Source: Acanthosepion esculentum
Lineage: Eukaryota; Mollusca; Cephalopoda; Sepiida; Sepiidae
Direction: 5' to 3'
DNA length: 64,000 bases
NCBI GenBank assembly: GCA_964036315.1
Contig: OZ038479.1
Span: forward strand, 62,315,304 to 62,379,303
Numbering within the stretch: the first letter of the stretch is position 1; each line of letters starts with the position of its first letter. The position numbers and the translations under genes are program-made. Shown one piece after another: positions 1 through 12,980 of this stretch. Under the pieces are notes generated by a model. That model did not search any database. It was not told the DNA's origin and saw only the letters and a list, made by a program, of their open reading frames with translations.

Positions 1-32
1 AAATGAAGATATTGCATATTTTGATCATTTTC

Positions 33-83
33 AAATGAAAACGAAGAAAACAAATGAAAATATTGCATATTTTGATCATTTTC
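33..83 (+). repeat. Reference A-type monomer (51 bp)
   Basis: This is the first complete canonical unit and the commonest sequence in the window. Counting its first base as 1, A-tracts lie at 6-9, 15-18 and 25-28, and T-tracts at 39-42 and 47-50. The single CpG is at 10-11 inside 'acgaag'. A perfect dyad, 'aaaatat' / 'atatttt' around a 3-nt centre, spans 25-41. The palindrome TGATCA spans 41-46. The decamer 'caaatgaaaa' occurs twice, 19 bp apart, starting at base 51 of the preceding unit and at base 19. The hexamer 'gaaaac' occurs twice with a 9-bp step (5-10 and 14-19). These internal repeats account for the short deletion variants annotated below. Confidence 0.97.
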
Positions 84-134
84 AAATGAAAACGAAGAAA
101 ACAAATGAAAATATTGCATATTTTGATCATTTTC

Positions 135-185
135 AAATGAAAATGCTGAAAACAAATGAAAATATTGCATATTTTGATCATTTTC
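135..185 (+). repeat. Reference B-type monomer (51 bp, CpG-less)
   Basis: This is the second major monomer type. It is identical to the reference A type except that 'acgaag' at unit bases 9-14 is replaced by 'atgctg', a linked three-base difference that removes the only CpG. The change also extends an inverted repeat across the unit boundary: 'cattttc' pairs with 'gaaaatg' around the 4-nt spacer 'aaat', where A-type units have only a 5-bp match. B units are interspersed singly or in small groups among A units across the whole window, so the two types are not segregated into separate arrays. Confidence 0.95.
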
Positions 186-989
186 AAATGAAAACGAAGA
201 AAACAAATGAAAATATTGCATATTTTGATCATTTTCAAATGAAAACGAAGAAAACACATGAAAATATTGCATATTTTGATCATTTTCAAATGAAAACGAA
301 GAAAACAAATGAAAATATTGCATATTTTCATCATTTTCAAATCAAAACGAAGAAAACAAATGAAAATATTGCATATTTTGATCATTTTCAAATGAAAACG
401 AAGAAAACAAAAGTAAAATATTGCATATTTTGATCATTTTCAAATGAAAATGCTGAAAACAAATGAAAATATTGCATATTTTGATCATTTTCAAATGAAA
501 ACGAAGAAAACAAATGAAAATATTGCATATTTTGATCATTTTCAAATGAAAACGAAGAAAACAAATGAAAATATTGCATATTTTGAACATTTTCAAATGA
601 AAACGAAGAAAACAAATGAAAATATTGCATATTTTGATCATTTTCAAATGAAAACGAAGAAAACAAATGAAAATATTGCATATTTTGATCATTTTCAAAT
701 GAAAACGAAGAAAACAAATGAAAATATTGCATATTTTTATCATTTTCAAATGAAAATGCTGAAAACAAATGAAAATATTGCATATTTTGATCATTTTAAA
801 ATGAAAATGCTGAAAACAAATGAAAATATTGCATATTTGGATCATTTTCAAATGAAAACGAAGAAAACAAATGAAAATATTGCATATTTTGATCATTTTC
901 AAATGAAAACGAAGAAAACAAATGAAAATATTGCATATTTTGATCATTTTCAAATGAAAACGAAGAAAACAAATGAAAATATTGCATAT

Positions 990-2519
990 TTTGATCATTT
1001 TAAAATGAAAATGCTGAAAACAAATGAAAATATTGCATATTTTAACCATTTTCATATGAAAACGAAAAAAACAAATGAAAATATTGCATATTTTGATCAT
1101 TTTCAAATGAAAATGCTGAAAACAAATGGGAATATTGCATATTTTGAACATTTTCAAATGAAAACGAAGAAAACAAATGAAAATATTGCATATTTTGATC
1201 ATTTTCAAATGAAAATGCTGAAAAGAAATGGAAATATTGCATATTTTGATCATTTTCAAATGAAAACGAAGAAAACAAATGAAAATATTGCATATTTTGA
1301 TCATTTTCAAATGAAAATGCTGAAAACAAATGAGAATATTGCATATTTTGAATATTTTCAAATGAAAACGAAGAAAACAAATGAAAATATTGCATATTTT
1401 GATCATTTTCAAATGAAAATGCTGAAAGGAAATGAAAATATTGCATATTTTGATCATTTTCAAATGAAAACGAAGAAAACAAATGAAAATATTGCATATT
1501 TTGATCATTTTCAAATGAAAACGAAGAAAACAAATGAAAATGTTGCATATTTTGATCATTTTCAAATGAAAAAAAAGAAAACACATGAAAATATTGCATA
1601 TTTTGATCATTTTCAAATGAAAACGAAGAAAACAAATGAAAATATTGCATATTTTGATCATTTTCAAATGAAAACGAAGAAAACAAATGAAGATATTGCA
1701 TATTTTGATCATTTTCAAATGAAAACGAAGAAAACAAATGAAAATATTGCATATTTTGATCATTTTAAAATGAAAATGCTGAAAACAAATGAAAATATTG
1801 CATATTTTAACCATTTTCATATGAAAACGAAAAAAACAAATGAAAATATTGCATATTTTGATCATTTTCAAATGAAAATGCTGAAAACAAATGGGAATAT
1901 TGCATATTTTGAACATTTTCAAATGAAAACGAAGAAAACAAATGAAAATATTGCATATTTTGATCATTTTCAAATGAAAATGCTGAAAAGAAATGGAAAT
2001 ATTGCATATTTTGATCATTTTCAAATGAAAACGAAGAAAACAAATGAAAATATTGCATATTTTGATCATTTTCAAATGAAAATGCTGAAAACAAATGAGA
2101 ATATTGCATATTTTGAATATTTTCAAATGAAAACGAAGAAAACAAATGAAAATATTGCATATTTTGATCATTTTCAAATGAAAATGCTGAAAGGAAATGA
2201 AAATATTGCATATTTTGATCATTTTCAAATGAAAACGAAGAAAACAAATGAAAATATTGCATATTTTGATCATTTTCAAATGAAAACGAAGAAAACAAAT
2301 GAAAATATTGCATATTTTGATCATTTTCAAATGAAAAAAAAGAAAACACATGAAAATATTGCATATTTTGATCATTTTCAAATGAAAACGAAGAAAACAA
2401 ATGAAAATATTGCATATTTTGATCATTTTCAAATGAAAACGAAGAAAACAAATGAAGATATTGCATATTTTGATCATTTTCAAATGAAAACGAAGAAAAC
2501 AAATGAAAATATTGCATAT
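990..2519 (+). repeat. 765-bp (15-mer) tandem duplication
   Basis: Two adjacent copies (about 990-1754 and 1755-2519) have an exact offset of 765 bp, which is 15 x 51. Rare markers coincide at that offset: 'tttaaccattttcatatg' at 1041 and 1806, 'aaatggg', 'aaaagaaatgg', 'gaatattttc', 'gaaaggaaatg' and a poly-A 'aaaaaagaaaacacatg' unit. The only difference I noticed is 'gttgcat' near 1532 in copy 1 against 'attgcat' in copy 2. A third, partly diverged copy of the marker string lies at about 3770-4330 (offset about 2650). Confidence 0.9.
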
Positions 2520-5500
2520 TTTGATCATTTTCAAATGAAAACGAAGAAAACAAATGAAAATATTGCATATTTTGATCATTTTCAAATGAAAATGCTGAAA
2601 ACAAATGAGAATATTGCATATTTTGAACATTTTCAAATGAAAACGAAGAAAACAAATGAAAATATTGCATATTTTGATCATTTTCAAATGAAAATGCTGA
2701 AAAGAAATGAAAATATTGCATATTTTGATCATTTTCAAATGAAAACGAAGAAAACAAATGAAAATATTGCAAATTTGATCATTTTCAAATGAAAACGAAG
2801 AAAACAAATGAAAATATTGCATATTTTGATCATTTTCAAATGAAAACGAAGAAAACAAATGAAAATATTGCCTATTTTGATCATTTTCAAATGAAAACGA
2901 AGAAAACAAATGAAAATATTGTATATTTTGATCATTTTCAAATGAAAACGAAGAAAACAAATGAAAATATTGCGTATTTTGATCATTTTCAAATGAAAAC
3001 GAAGAAAACAAATGAAAATATTGCATATTTTGATCATTTTCAAATGAAAATGCTGAAAACAAATGAAAATATTGCATATTTTGATCATTTTCAAATGAAA
3101 AAAAAGAAAAAAATGAAAATATTGCATATTTTGATAATTTTCAAATGAAAACGAAGAAAGCAAATGAAAATATTGCATATTTTGATCATTTTCAAATGAA
3201 AACGAAGAAAACAAATGAAAATATTGCATATTTTGATCATTTTCAAATGAAAACGAAGAAAACAAATGAAAATATTGCATATTTTGATCATTTTCAAATG
3301 AAAACGAAGAAAACACATGAAAATATTGCATATTTTGATCATTTTCAAATGAAAACGAAGAAAACAAATGAAAATATTGCATATTTTGATCATTTTCCAA
3401 TGAAAACGAAGAAAACAAATGAAGATATTGCATATTTTGATCATTTTCAAATGAAAACGAAGAAAACAAATGAAAATATTGCATATTTTGATCATTTTCA
3501 AATGAAAACGAAGAAAACAAATGAAAATATTGCATATTTTGATCATTTTCAAATGAAAACGAAGAAAACAAATGAAAATATTGCATATTTTGATCATTTT
3601 CAAATGAAAATGCTGAAAACAAATGAAAATATTGCATATTTTGATCATTTTAAAATGAAAATGCTGAAAACAAATGAAAATATTGCATATTTTGATCATT
3701 TTCAAATGAAAACGAAGAAAACAAATGAAAATATTGCATATTTGGATCATTTTCAAATGAAAATGCTGAAAACAAATGGGAATATTGCATATTGTGAACA
3801 TTTTCAAATGAAAACGAAGAAAACAAATGAAAATATTGCATATTTTGATCATTTTCAAATGAAAATGCTGAAAAGAAATGGAAATATTGCATATTTTGAT
3901 CATTTTCAAATGAAAACGAAGAAAACAAATGAAAATATTGCATATTTTGATCATTTTCAAATGAAAATGCTGAAAACAAATGAGAATATTGCATATTTTG
4001 AATATTTTCAAATGAAAACGAAGAAAACAAATGAAAATATTGCATATTTTGATCATTTTCAAATGAAAATGCTGAAAGGAAATGAAAATATTGCATATTT
4101 TGATCATTTTCAAATGAAAACGAAGAAAACAAATGAAAATATTGCATATTTTGATCATTTTCAAATGAAAACGAAGAAAACAAATGAAAATATTGCATAT
4201 TTTGATCATTTTCAAATGAAAAAAAAGAAAACACATGAAAATATTGCATATTTTGATCATTTTCAAATGAAAACGAAGAAAACAAATGAAAATATTGCAT
4301 ATTTTGATCATTTTCAAATGAAAACGAAGAAAACAAATGAAAATATTGCATATTTTGATCATTTTCAAATGAAAATGCTGAAAACAAATGAGAATATTGC
4401 ATATTTTGAACATTTTCAAATGAAAACGAAGAAAACAAATGAAAATATTGCATATTTTGATCATTTTCAAATGAAAATGCTGAAAAGAAATGAAAATATT
4501 GCATATTTTGATCATTTTCAAATGAAAACGAAGAAAACAAATGAAAATATTGCAAATTTGATCATTTTCAAATGAAAACGAAGAAAACAAATGAAAATAT
4601 TGCATATTTTGATCATTTTCAAATGAAAACGAAGAAAACAAATGAAAATATTGCCTATTTTGATCATTTTCAAATGAAAACGAAGAAAACAAATGAAAAT
4701 ATTGTATATTTTGATCATTTTCAAATGAAAACGAAGAAAACAAATGAAAATATTGCGTATTTTGATCATTTTCAAATGAAAACGAAGAAAACAAATGAAA
4801 ATATTGCATATTTTGATCATTTTCAAATGAAAATGCTGAAAACAAATGAAAATATTGCATATTTTGATCATTTTCAAATGAAAAAAAAGAAAAAAATGAA
4901 AATATTGCATATTTTGATAATTTTCAAATGAAAACGAAGAAAGCAAATGAAAATATTGCATATTTTGATCATTTTCAAATGAAAACGAAGAAAACAAATG
5001 AAAATATTGCATATTTTGATCATTTTCAAATGAAAACGAAGAAAACAAATGAAAATATTGCATATTTTGATCATTTTCAAATGAAAACGAAGAAAACACA
5101 TGAAAATATTGCATATTTTGATCATTTTCAAATGAAAACGAAGAAAACAAATGAAAATATTGCATATTTTGATCATTTTCCAATGAAAACGAAGAAAACA
5201 AATGAAGATATTGCATATTTTGATCATTTTCAAATGAAAACGAAGAAAACAAATGAAAATATTGCATATTTTGATCATTTTCAAATGAAAACGAAGAAAA
5301 CAAATGAAAATATTGCATATTTTGATCATTTTCAAATGAAAACGAAGAAAACAAATGAAAATATTGCATATTTTGATCATTTTCAAATGAAAATGCTGAA
5401 AACAAATGAAAATATTGCATATTTTGATCATTTTAAAATGAAAATGCTGAAAACAAATGAAAATATTGCATATTTTGATCATTTTCAAATGAAAACGAAG

Positions 5501-5548
5501 AAAACAAATGAAAATATTGCATATTTGGATCATTTTCAAATGAAAATG
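2515..5548 (+). repeat. 1783-bp tandem duplication
   Basis: The block at about 2515-3765 recurs at about 4298-5548 with a constant offset of 1783 bp, two less than 35 x 51. The shortfall comes from two shared 1-bp deletions: 'gcaaatttgatc' at 2769 and 4552, and a shortened poly-A unit near 3100 and 4883. The copies look identical in the stretch compared, including 'gataattttc', 'gaaagcaaatg', 'ttttccaatg' and 'gaagatatt'. Identity stops where copy 1 has 'aaatggg' and 'attgtgaac' but copy 2 does not. The end points are approximate because canonical units flank them. Confidence 0.88.
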
Positions 5549-5879
5549 CTGAAAACAAATGAGAATATTGCATATTTTGAACATTTTCAAATGAAAACGA
5601 AGAAAACAAATGAAAATATTGCATATTTTGATCATTTTCAAATGAAAATGCTGAAAACAAATGAAAATATTGCATATTTTGATCATTTTAAAATGAAAAT
5701 GCTGAAAACAAATGAAAATATTGCATATTTGGATCATTTTCAAATGAAAACGAAGAAAACAAATGAAAATATTGCATATTTTGATAATTTTCAAATGAAA
5801 ACGAAGAAAACAAATGAAAATATTGCATATTTTGATCATTTTCAAATGAAAACGAAGAAAACAAATGAAAATATTGCAT

Positions 5880-8600
5880 ATTTTGATCATTTTCAAATGA
5901 AAATGCTGAAAACAAAAGAGAATATTGCATATTTTGAACATTTTCAAATGAAAACGAAGAAAACAAATGAAAATATTGCATATTTTGATCATTTTCAAAT
6001 GAAAATGCTGAAAAGAAATGGAAATATTGCATATTTTGATCATTTTCAAATGAAAACGAAGAAAACAAATGAAAATATTGCATATTTTGATCATTTTCAA
6101 ATGAAAATGCTGAAAACAAATGAGAATATTGCATATTTTGAACATTTTCAAATGAAAACGAAGAAAAAAAATGAAAATATTGCATATTTTGATCATTTTC
6201 AAATGAAAATGCTGAAAGGAAATGAAAATATTGCATATTTTGATCATTTTCAAAAGAAAACGAAGAAAACAAATGAAAATATTGCATATTTTGATCATTT
6301 TCAAATGAAAACGAAGGAAACAAATGAAATATTGCATATTTTGATAATTTTCAAATGAAAAAAAAGAAAACAAATGAAAATATTGCATATTTTGAACATT
6401 TTCAAATGAAAACGAAGAAAACAAATGAAAATATTGCATATTTTGAACATTTTCAAATGAAAACGAAGAAAACAAATGAAAATATTTCATATTTGGTCAT
6501 TTTCAAATGAAAATATTGCATATTTTGATCATTTTCAAATGAAAACGAAGAAAACAAATGAAAATATTGCATATTTTGATCATTTTCAAATGAAAACGAA
6601 GAAAACAAATGAAAATATTGCATATTTTGATCATTTTCAAATGAAAACGAAGAAAACACATGAAAATATTGCATATTTTGATCATTTTCAAATGAAAACG
6701 AAGAAAACAAATGAAAATATTGCATATTTTGATCATTTTCCAATGAAAACGAAGAAAACAAATGAAGATATTGCATATTTTGATCATTTTCAAATGAAAA
6801 CGAAGAAAACAAATGAAAATATTGCATATTTTGATCATTTTCAAATGAAAACGAAGAAAACAAATGAAAATATTGCATATTTTGATCATTTTCAAATGAA
6901 AATGCTGAAAACAAATGAAAATATTGCATATTTTGATCATTTTCAAATGAAAACGAAGAAAACAAATGAAAATATTGCATATTTTCATCATTTTCAAATG
7001 AAAACGAAGAAAACAAATGAAAATATTGCATATTTTCATCATTTTCAAATGAAAACGAAGAAAACAAATGAAAATATTGCATATTTTGATCATTTTCAAA
7101 TGAAAAACGAAGAAAACAAATGAAAATATTGCATATTTTGATCATTTTCAAAGGAAAACGAAGAAAACAAATGAAAATATTGCATATTTTGATCATTTTC
7201 AAATGAAAATGCTGAAAACAAATGAGAATATTGCATATTTTGAACATTTTCAAATGAAAACGAAGAAAACAAATGAAAATATTGCATATTTTGATCATTT
7301 TCAAATGAAAATGCTGAAAAGAAATGAAAATATTGCATATTTTGATCATTTTCAAATGAAAACGAAGAAAACAAATGAAAATATTGCAAATTTGATCATT
7401 TTCAAATGAAAACGAAGAAAACAAATGAAAATATTGCATATTTTGATCATTTTCAAATGAAAACGAAGAAAACAAATGAAAATATTGCCTATTTTGATCA
7501 TTTTCAAATGAAAACGAAGAAAACAAATGAAAATATTGTATATTTTGATCATTTTCAAATGAAAACGAAGAAAACAAATGAAAATATTGCGTATTTTGAT
7601 CATTTTCAAATGAAAACGAAGAAAACAAATGAAAATATTGCATATTTTGATCATTTTCAAATGAAAATGCTGAAAACAAATGAAAATATTGCATATTTTG
7701 ATCATTTTCAAATGAAAAAAAAGAAAAAAAATGAAAATATTGCATATTTTGATAATTTTCAAATGAAAACGAAGAAAGCAAATGAAAATATTGCATATTT
7801 TGATCATTTTCAAATGAAAACGAAGAAAACAAATGAAAATATTGCATATTTTGATCATTTTCAAATGAAAATGCTGAAAACAAAAGAGAATATTGCATAT
7901 TTTGAACATTTTCAAATGAAAACGAAGAAAACAAATGAAAATATTGCATATTTTGATCATTTTCAAATGAAAATGCTGAAAAGAAATGGAAATATTGCAT
8001 ATTTTGATCATTTTCAAATGAAAACGAAGAAAACAAATGAAAATATTGCATATTTTGATCATTTTCAAATGAAAATGCTGAAAACAAATGAGAATATTGC
8101 ATATTTTGAACATTTTCAAATGAAAACGAAGAAAACAAATGAAAATATTGCATATTTTGATCATTTTCAAATGAAAATGCTGAAAGGAAATGAAAATATT
8201 GCATATTTTGATCATTTTCAAATGAAAACGAAGAAAACAAATGAAAATATTGCATATTTTGATCATTTTCAAATGAAAACGAAGGAAACAAATGAAATAT
8301 TGCATATTTTGATAATTTTCAAATGAAAAAAAAGAAAACAAATGAAAATATTGCATATTTTGAACATTTTCAAATGAAAACGAAGAAAACAAATGAAAAT
8401 ATTGCATATTTTGAACATTTTCAAATGAAAACGAAGAAAACAAATGAAAATATTTCATATTTGGTCATTTTCAAATGAAAATATTGCATATTTTGATCAT
8501 TTTCAAATGAAAACGAAGAAAACAAATGAAAATATTGCATATTTTGATCATTTTCAAATGAAAACGAAGAAAACAAATGAAAATATTGCATATTTTGATC
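5880..8600 (+). repeat. 1968-bp offset duplication ending in a 32-bp unit
   Basis: About 5880-6640 matches about 7848-8600. Shared ordered markers are 'aaaagagaat', 'gaacat', 'aaaagaaatgg', 'gagaat', 'gaaaggaaatg', 'gaaggaaac', a 1-bp-short 'aaatgaaatattg' unit, a poly-A unit, two gaacat units and the 32-bp truncated unit at 6505 and 8473. The copies differ at a few sites, for example 'caaaagaaaacg' near 6250 against 'caaatgaaaacg' in the second copy. Confidence 0.82.
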
Positions 8601-11600
8601 ATTTTCAAATGAAAACGAAGAAAACAAATGAAAATATTGCATATTTTGATCATTTTCAAATGAAAACGAAGAAAACACATGAAAATATTGCATATTTTGA
8701 TCATTTTCAAATGAAAACGAAGAAAACAAATGAAAATATTGCATATTTTGATCATTTTCAAATGAAAACGAAGAAAACAAATGAAGATATTGCATATTTT
8801 GATCATTTTCAAATGAAAACGAAGAAAACAAATGAAAATATTGCATATTTTGATCATTTTCAAATGAAAACGAAGAAAACAAATGAAAATATTGCATATT
8901 TTGATTATTTTCAAATGAAAACGAAGAAAACAAATGAAAATATTGCATATTTTGATCATTTTCAAATGAAAATGCTGAAAACAAATGAAAATATTGCATA
9001 TTTTGATCATTTTAAAATGAAAATGCTGAAAACAAATGAAAATATTGCATATTTGGATCATTTTCAAATGAAAACGAAGAAAACAAATGAAAATATTGCA
9101 TATTTTGATCATTTTCAAATGAAAATGCTGAAAACAAATGAGAATATTGCATATTTTGAACATTTTCAAATGAAAACGAAGAAAACAAATGAAAATATTG
9201 CATATTTTGATCATTTTCAAATGAAAATGCTGAAAACAAATGAAAATATTGCATATTTTGATCATTTTAAAATGAAAATGCTGAAAACAAATGAAAATAT
9301 TGCATATTTGGATCATTTTCAAATGAAAACGAAGAAAACAAATGAAAATATTGCATATTTTGATCATTTTCAAATGAAAACGAAGAAAACAAATGAAAAT
9401 ATTGCATATTTTGATCATTTTCAAATGAAAACGAAGAAAACAAATGAAAATATTGCATATTTTGATCATTTTCAAATGAAAATGCTGAAAACAAAAGAGA
9501 ATATTGCATATTTTGAACATTTTCAAATGAAAACGAAGAAAACAAATGAAAATATTGCATATTTTGATCATTTTCAAATGAAAATGCTGAAAAGAAATGG
9601 AAATATTGCATATTTTGATCATTTTCAAATGAAAACGAAGAAAACAAATGAAAATATTGCATATTTTGATCATTTTCAAATGAAAATGCTGAAAACAAAT
9701 GAGAATATTGCATATTTTGATCATTTTCAAATGAAAACGAAGAAAACAAATGAAAATATTGCATATTTTGATCATTTTCAAATGAAAACGAAGGAAACAA
9801 ATGAAAATATTGCATATTTTGAACATTTTCAAATGAAAACGAAGAAAACAAATGAAAATATTGCATATTTTGAACATTTTCAAATGAAAACGAAGAAAAC
9901 AAATGAAAATATTTCATATTTGGTCATTTTCAAATGAAAATATTGCATATTTTGATCATTTTCAAATGAAAACGAAGAAAACAAATGAAAATATTGCATA
10001 TTTTGATCATTTTCAAATGAAAACGAAGAAAACAAATGAAAATATTGCATATTTTGATCATTTTCAAATGAAAACGAAGAAAACACATGAAAATATTGCA
10101 TATTTTGATCATTTTCAAATGAAAACGAAGAAAACAAATGAAAATATTGCATATTTTGATCATTTTCAATTGAAAACGAAGAAAACAAATGAAGATATTG
10201 CATATTTTGATCATTTTCAAATGAAAATGCTGAAAACAAATGAAAATATTGCATATTTTGATCATTTTAAAATGAAAATGCTGAAAACAAATGAAAATAT
10301 TGCATATTTGGATCATTTTCAAATGAAAACGAAGAAAACAAATGAAAATATTGCATATTTTGATCATTTTCAAATGAAAACGAAGAAAACAAATGAAAAT
10401 ATTGCATATTTTGATCATTTTCAAATGAAAATGCTGAAAACAAAAGAGAATATTGCATATTTTGAACATTTTCAAATGAAAACGAAGAAAACAAATGAAA
10501 ATATTGCATATTTTGATCATTTTCAAATGAAAATGCTGAAAAGAAATGGAAATATTGCATATTTTGATCATTTTCAAATGAAAACGAAGAAAACAAATGA
10601 AAATATTGCATATTTTGATCATTTTCAAATGAAAATGCTGAAAACAAATGAGAATATTGCATATTTTGAACATTTTCAAATGAAAACGAAGAAAACAAAT
10701 GAAAATATTGCATATTTTGATCATTTTCAAATGAAAATGCTGAAAGGAAATGAAAATATTGCATATTTTGATCATTTTCAAATGAAAACGAAGAAAACAA
10801 ATGAAAATATTGCATATTTTGATCATTTTCAAATGAAAACGAAGGAAACAAATGAAATATTGCATATTTTGATAATTTTCAAATGAAAAAAAAGAAAACA
10901 AATGAAAATATTGCATATTTTGAACATTTTCAAATGAAAACGAAGAAAACAAATGAAAATATTGCATATTTTGAACATTTTCAAATGAAAACGAAGAAAA
11001 CAAATGAAAATATTTCATATTTGGTCATTTTCAAATGAAAATATTGCATATTTTGATCATTTTCAAATGAAAACGAAGAAAACAAATGAAAATATTGCAT
11101 ATTTTGATCATTTTCAAATGAAAACGAAGAAAACAAATGAAAATATTGCATATTTTGATCATTTTCAAATGAAAACGAAGAAAACAAATGAAAATATTGC
11201 ATATTTTGATCATTTTCAAATGAAAACGAAGAAAACACATGAAAATATTGCATATTTTGATCATTTTCAAATGAAAACGAAGAAAACAAATGAAAATATT
11301 GCATATTTTGATCATTTTCAAATGAAAACGAAGAAAACAAATGAAGATATTGCATATTTTGATCATTTTCAAATGAAAACGAAGAAAACAAATGAAAATA
11401 TTGCATATTTTGATCATTTTCAAATGAAAACGAAGAAAACAAATGAAAATATTGCATATTTTGATTATTTTCAAATGAAAACGAAGAAAACAAATGAAAA
11501 TATTGCATATTTTGATCATTTTCAAATGAAAATGCTGAAAACAAATGAAAATATTGCATATTTTGATCATTTTAAAATGAAAATGCTGAAAACAAATGAA

Positions 11601-12980
11601 AATATTGCATATTTGGATCATTTTCAAATGAAAACGAAGAAAACAAATGAAAATATTGCATATTTTGATCATTTTCAAATGAAAATGCTGAAAACAAATG
11701 AGAATATTGCATATTTTGAACATTTTCAAATGAAAACGAAGAAAACAAATGAAAATATTGCATATTTTGATCATTTTCAAATGAAAATGCTGAAAACAAA
11801 TGAAAATATTGCATATTTTGATCATTTTAAAATGAAAATGCTGAAAACAAATGAAAATATTGCATATTTGGATCATTTTCAAATGAAAACGAAGAAAACA
11901 AATGAAAATATTGCATATTTTGATCATTTTCAAATGAAAACGAAGAAAACAAATGAAAATATTGCATATTTTGATCATTTTCAAATGAAAACGAAGAAAA
12001 CAAATGAAAATATTGCATATTTTGATCATTTTCAAATGAAAATGCTGAAAACAAAAGAGAATATTGCATATTTTGAACATTTTCAAATGAAAACGAAGAA
12101 AACAAATGAAAATATTGCATATTTTGATCATTTTCAAATGAAAATGCTGAAAAGAAATGGAAATATTGCATATTTTGATCATTTTCAAATGAAAACGAAG
12201 AAAACAAATGAAAATATTGCATATTTTGATCATTTTCAAATGAAAATGCTGAAAACAAATGAGAATATTGCATATTTTGATCATTTTCAAATGAAAACGA
12301 AGAAAACAAATGAAAATATTGCATATTTTGATCATTTTCAAATGAAAACGAAGGAAACAAATGAAAATATTGCATATTTTGAACATTTTCAAATGAAAAC
12401 GAAGAAAACAAATGAAAATATTGCATATTTTGAACATTTTCAAATGAAAACGAAGAAAACAAATGAAAATATTTCATATTTGGTCATTTTCAAATGAAAA
12501 TATTGCATATTTTGATCATTTTCAAATGAAAACGAAGAAAACAAATGAAAATATTGCATATTTTGATCATTTTCAAATGAAAACGAAGAAAACAAATGAA
12601 AATATTGCATATTTTGATCATTTTCAAATGAAAACGAAGAAAACACATGAAAATATTGCATATTTTGATCATTTTCAAATGAAAACGAAGAAAACAAATG
12701 AAAATATTGCATATTTTGATCATTTTCAATTGAAAACGAAGAAAACAAATGAAGATATTGCATATTTTGATCATTTTCAAATGAAAATGCTGAAAACAAA
12801 TGAAAATATTGCATATTTTGATCATTTTAAAATGAAAATGCTGAAAACAAATGAAAATATTGCATATTTGGATCATTTTCAAATGAAAACGAAGAAAACA
12901 AATGAAAATATTGCATATTTTGATCATTTTCAAATGAAAACGAAGAAAACAAATGAAAATATTGCATATTTTGATCATTT
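7790..12980 (+). repeat. 2560-bp tandem duplication
   Basis: About 7790-10420 repeats as about 10350-12980 with an offset of 2560 bp. The matching length slightly exceeds the offset, as expected for a true tandem duplication of one 2560-bp unit. Each copy contains two 32-bp truncated units (8473 and 9932; 11033 and 12492) with identical 1459-bp spacing. Rare markers also recur at the same offset, including 'gattattttc' near 8905 and 11465 and 'caattgaaaacg' near 10167 and 12727. I saw no difference between the copies in the parts compared. Identity ends near 10420/12980. Confidence 0.9.

Noticed and set aside
33..83. CENP-B box or similar centromere protein site
   Set aside because: The unit contains TTCG on the minus strand but lacks the required downstream CGGG and its spacing. 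No match to the mammalian CENP-B box was seen in A- or B-type units.
33..83. Heat-shock element or other enhancer-type motif from GAA/TTC blocks
   Set aside because: The ttc and gaa blocks at the unit boundary are separated by four bases, not the two needed for alternating HSE pentamers. At 78% A+T many weak motif matches are expected by chance.
444..2792. Long forward open frame encoding a 17-residue repeat protein
   Set aside because: The frame is open only because the unit is 51 bp. Two other frames on the opposite strand are open over the same bases. Substitutions are mostly amino-acid changing, 1-bp indels and 'tgtaaac' stops break the frame repeatedly, and there is no non-repetitive start, domain or flanking gene structure.
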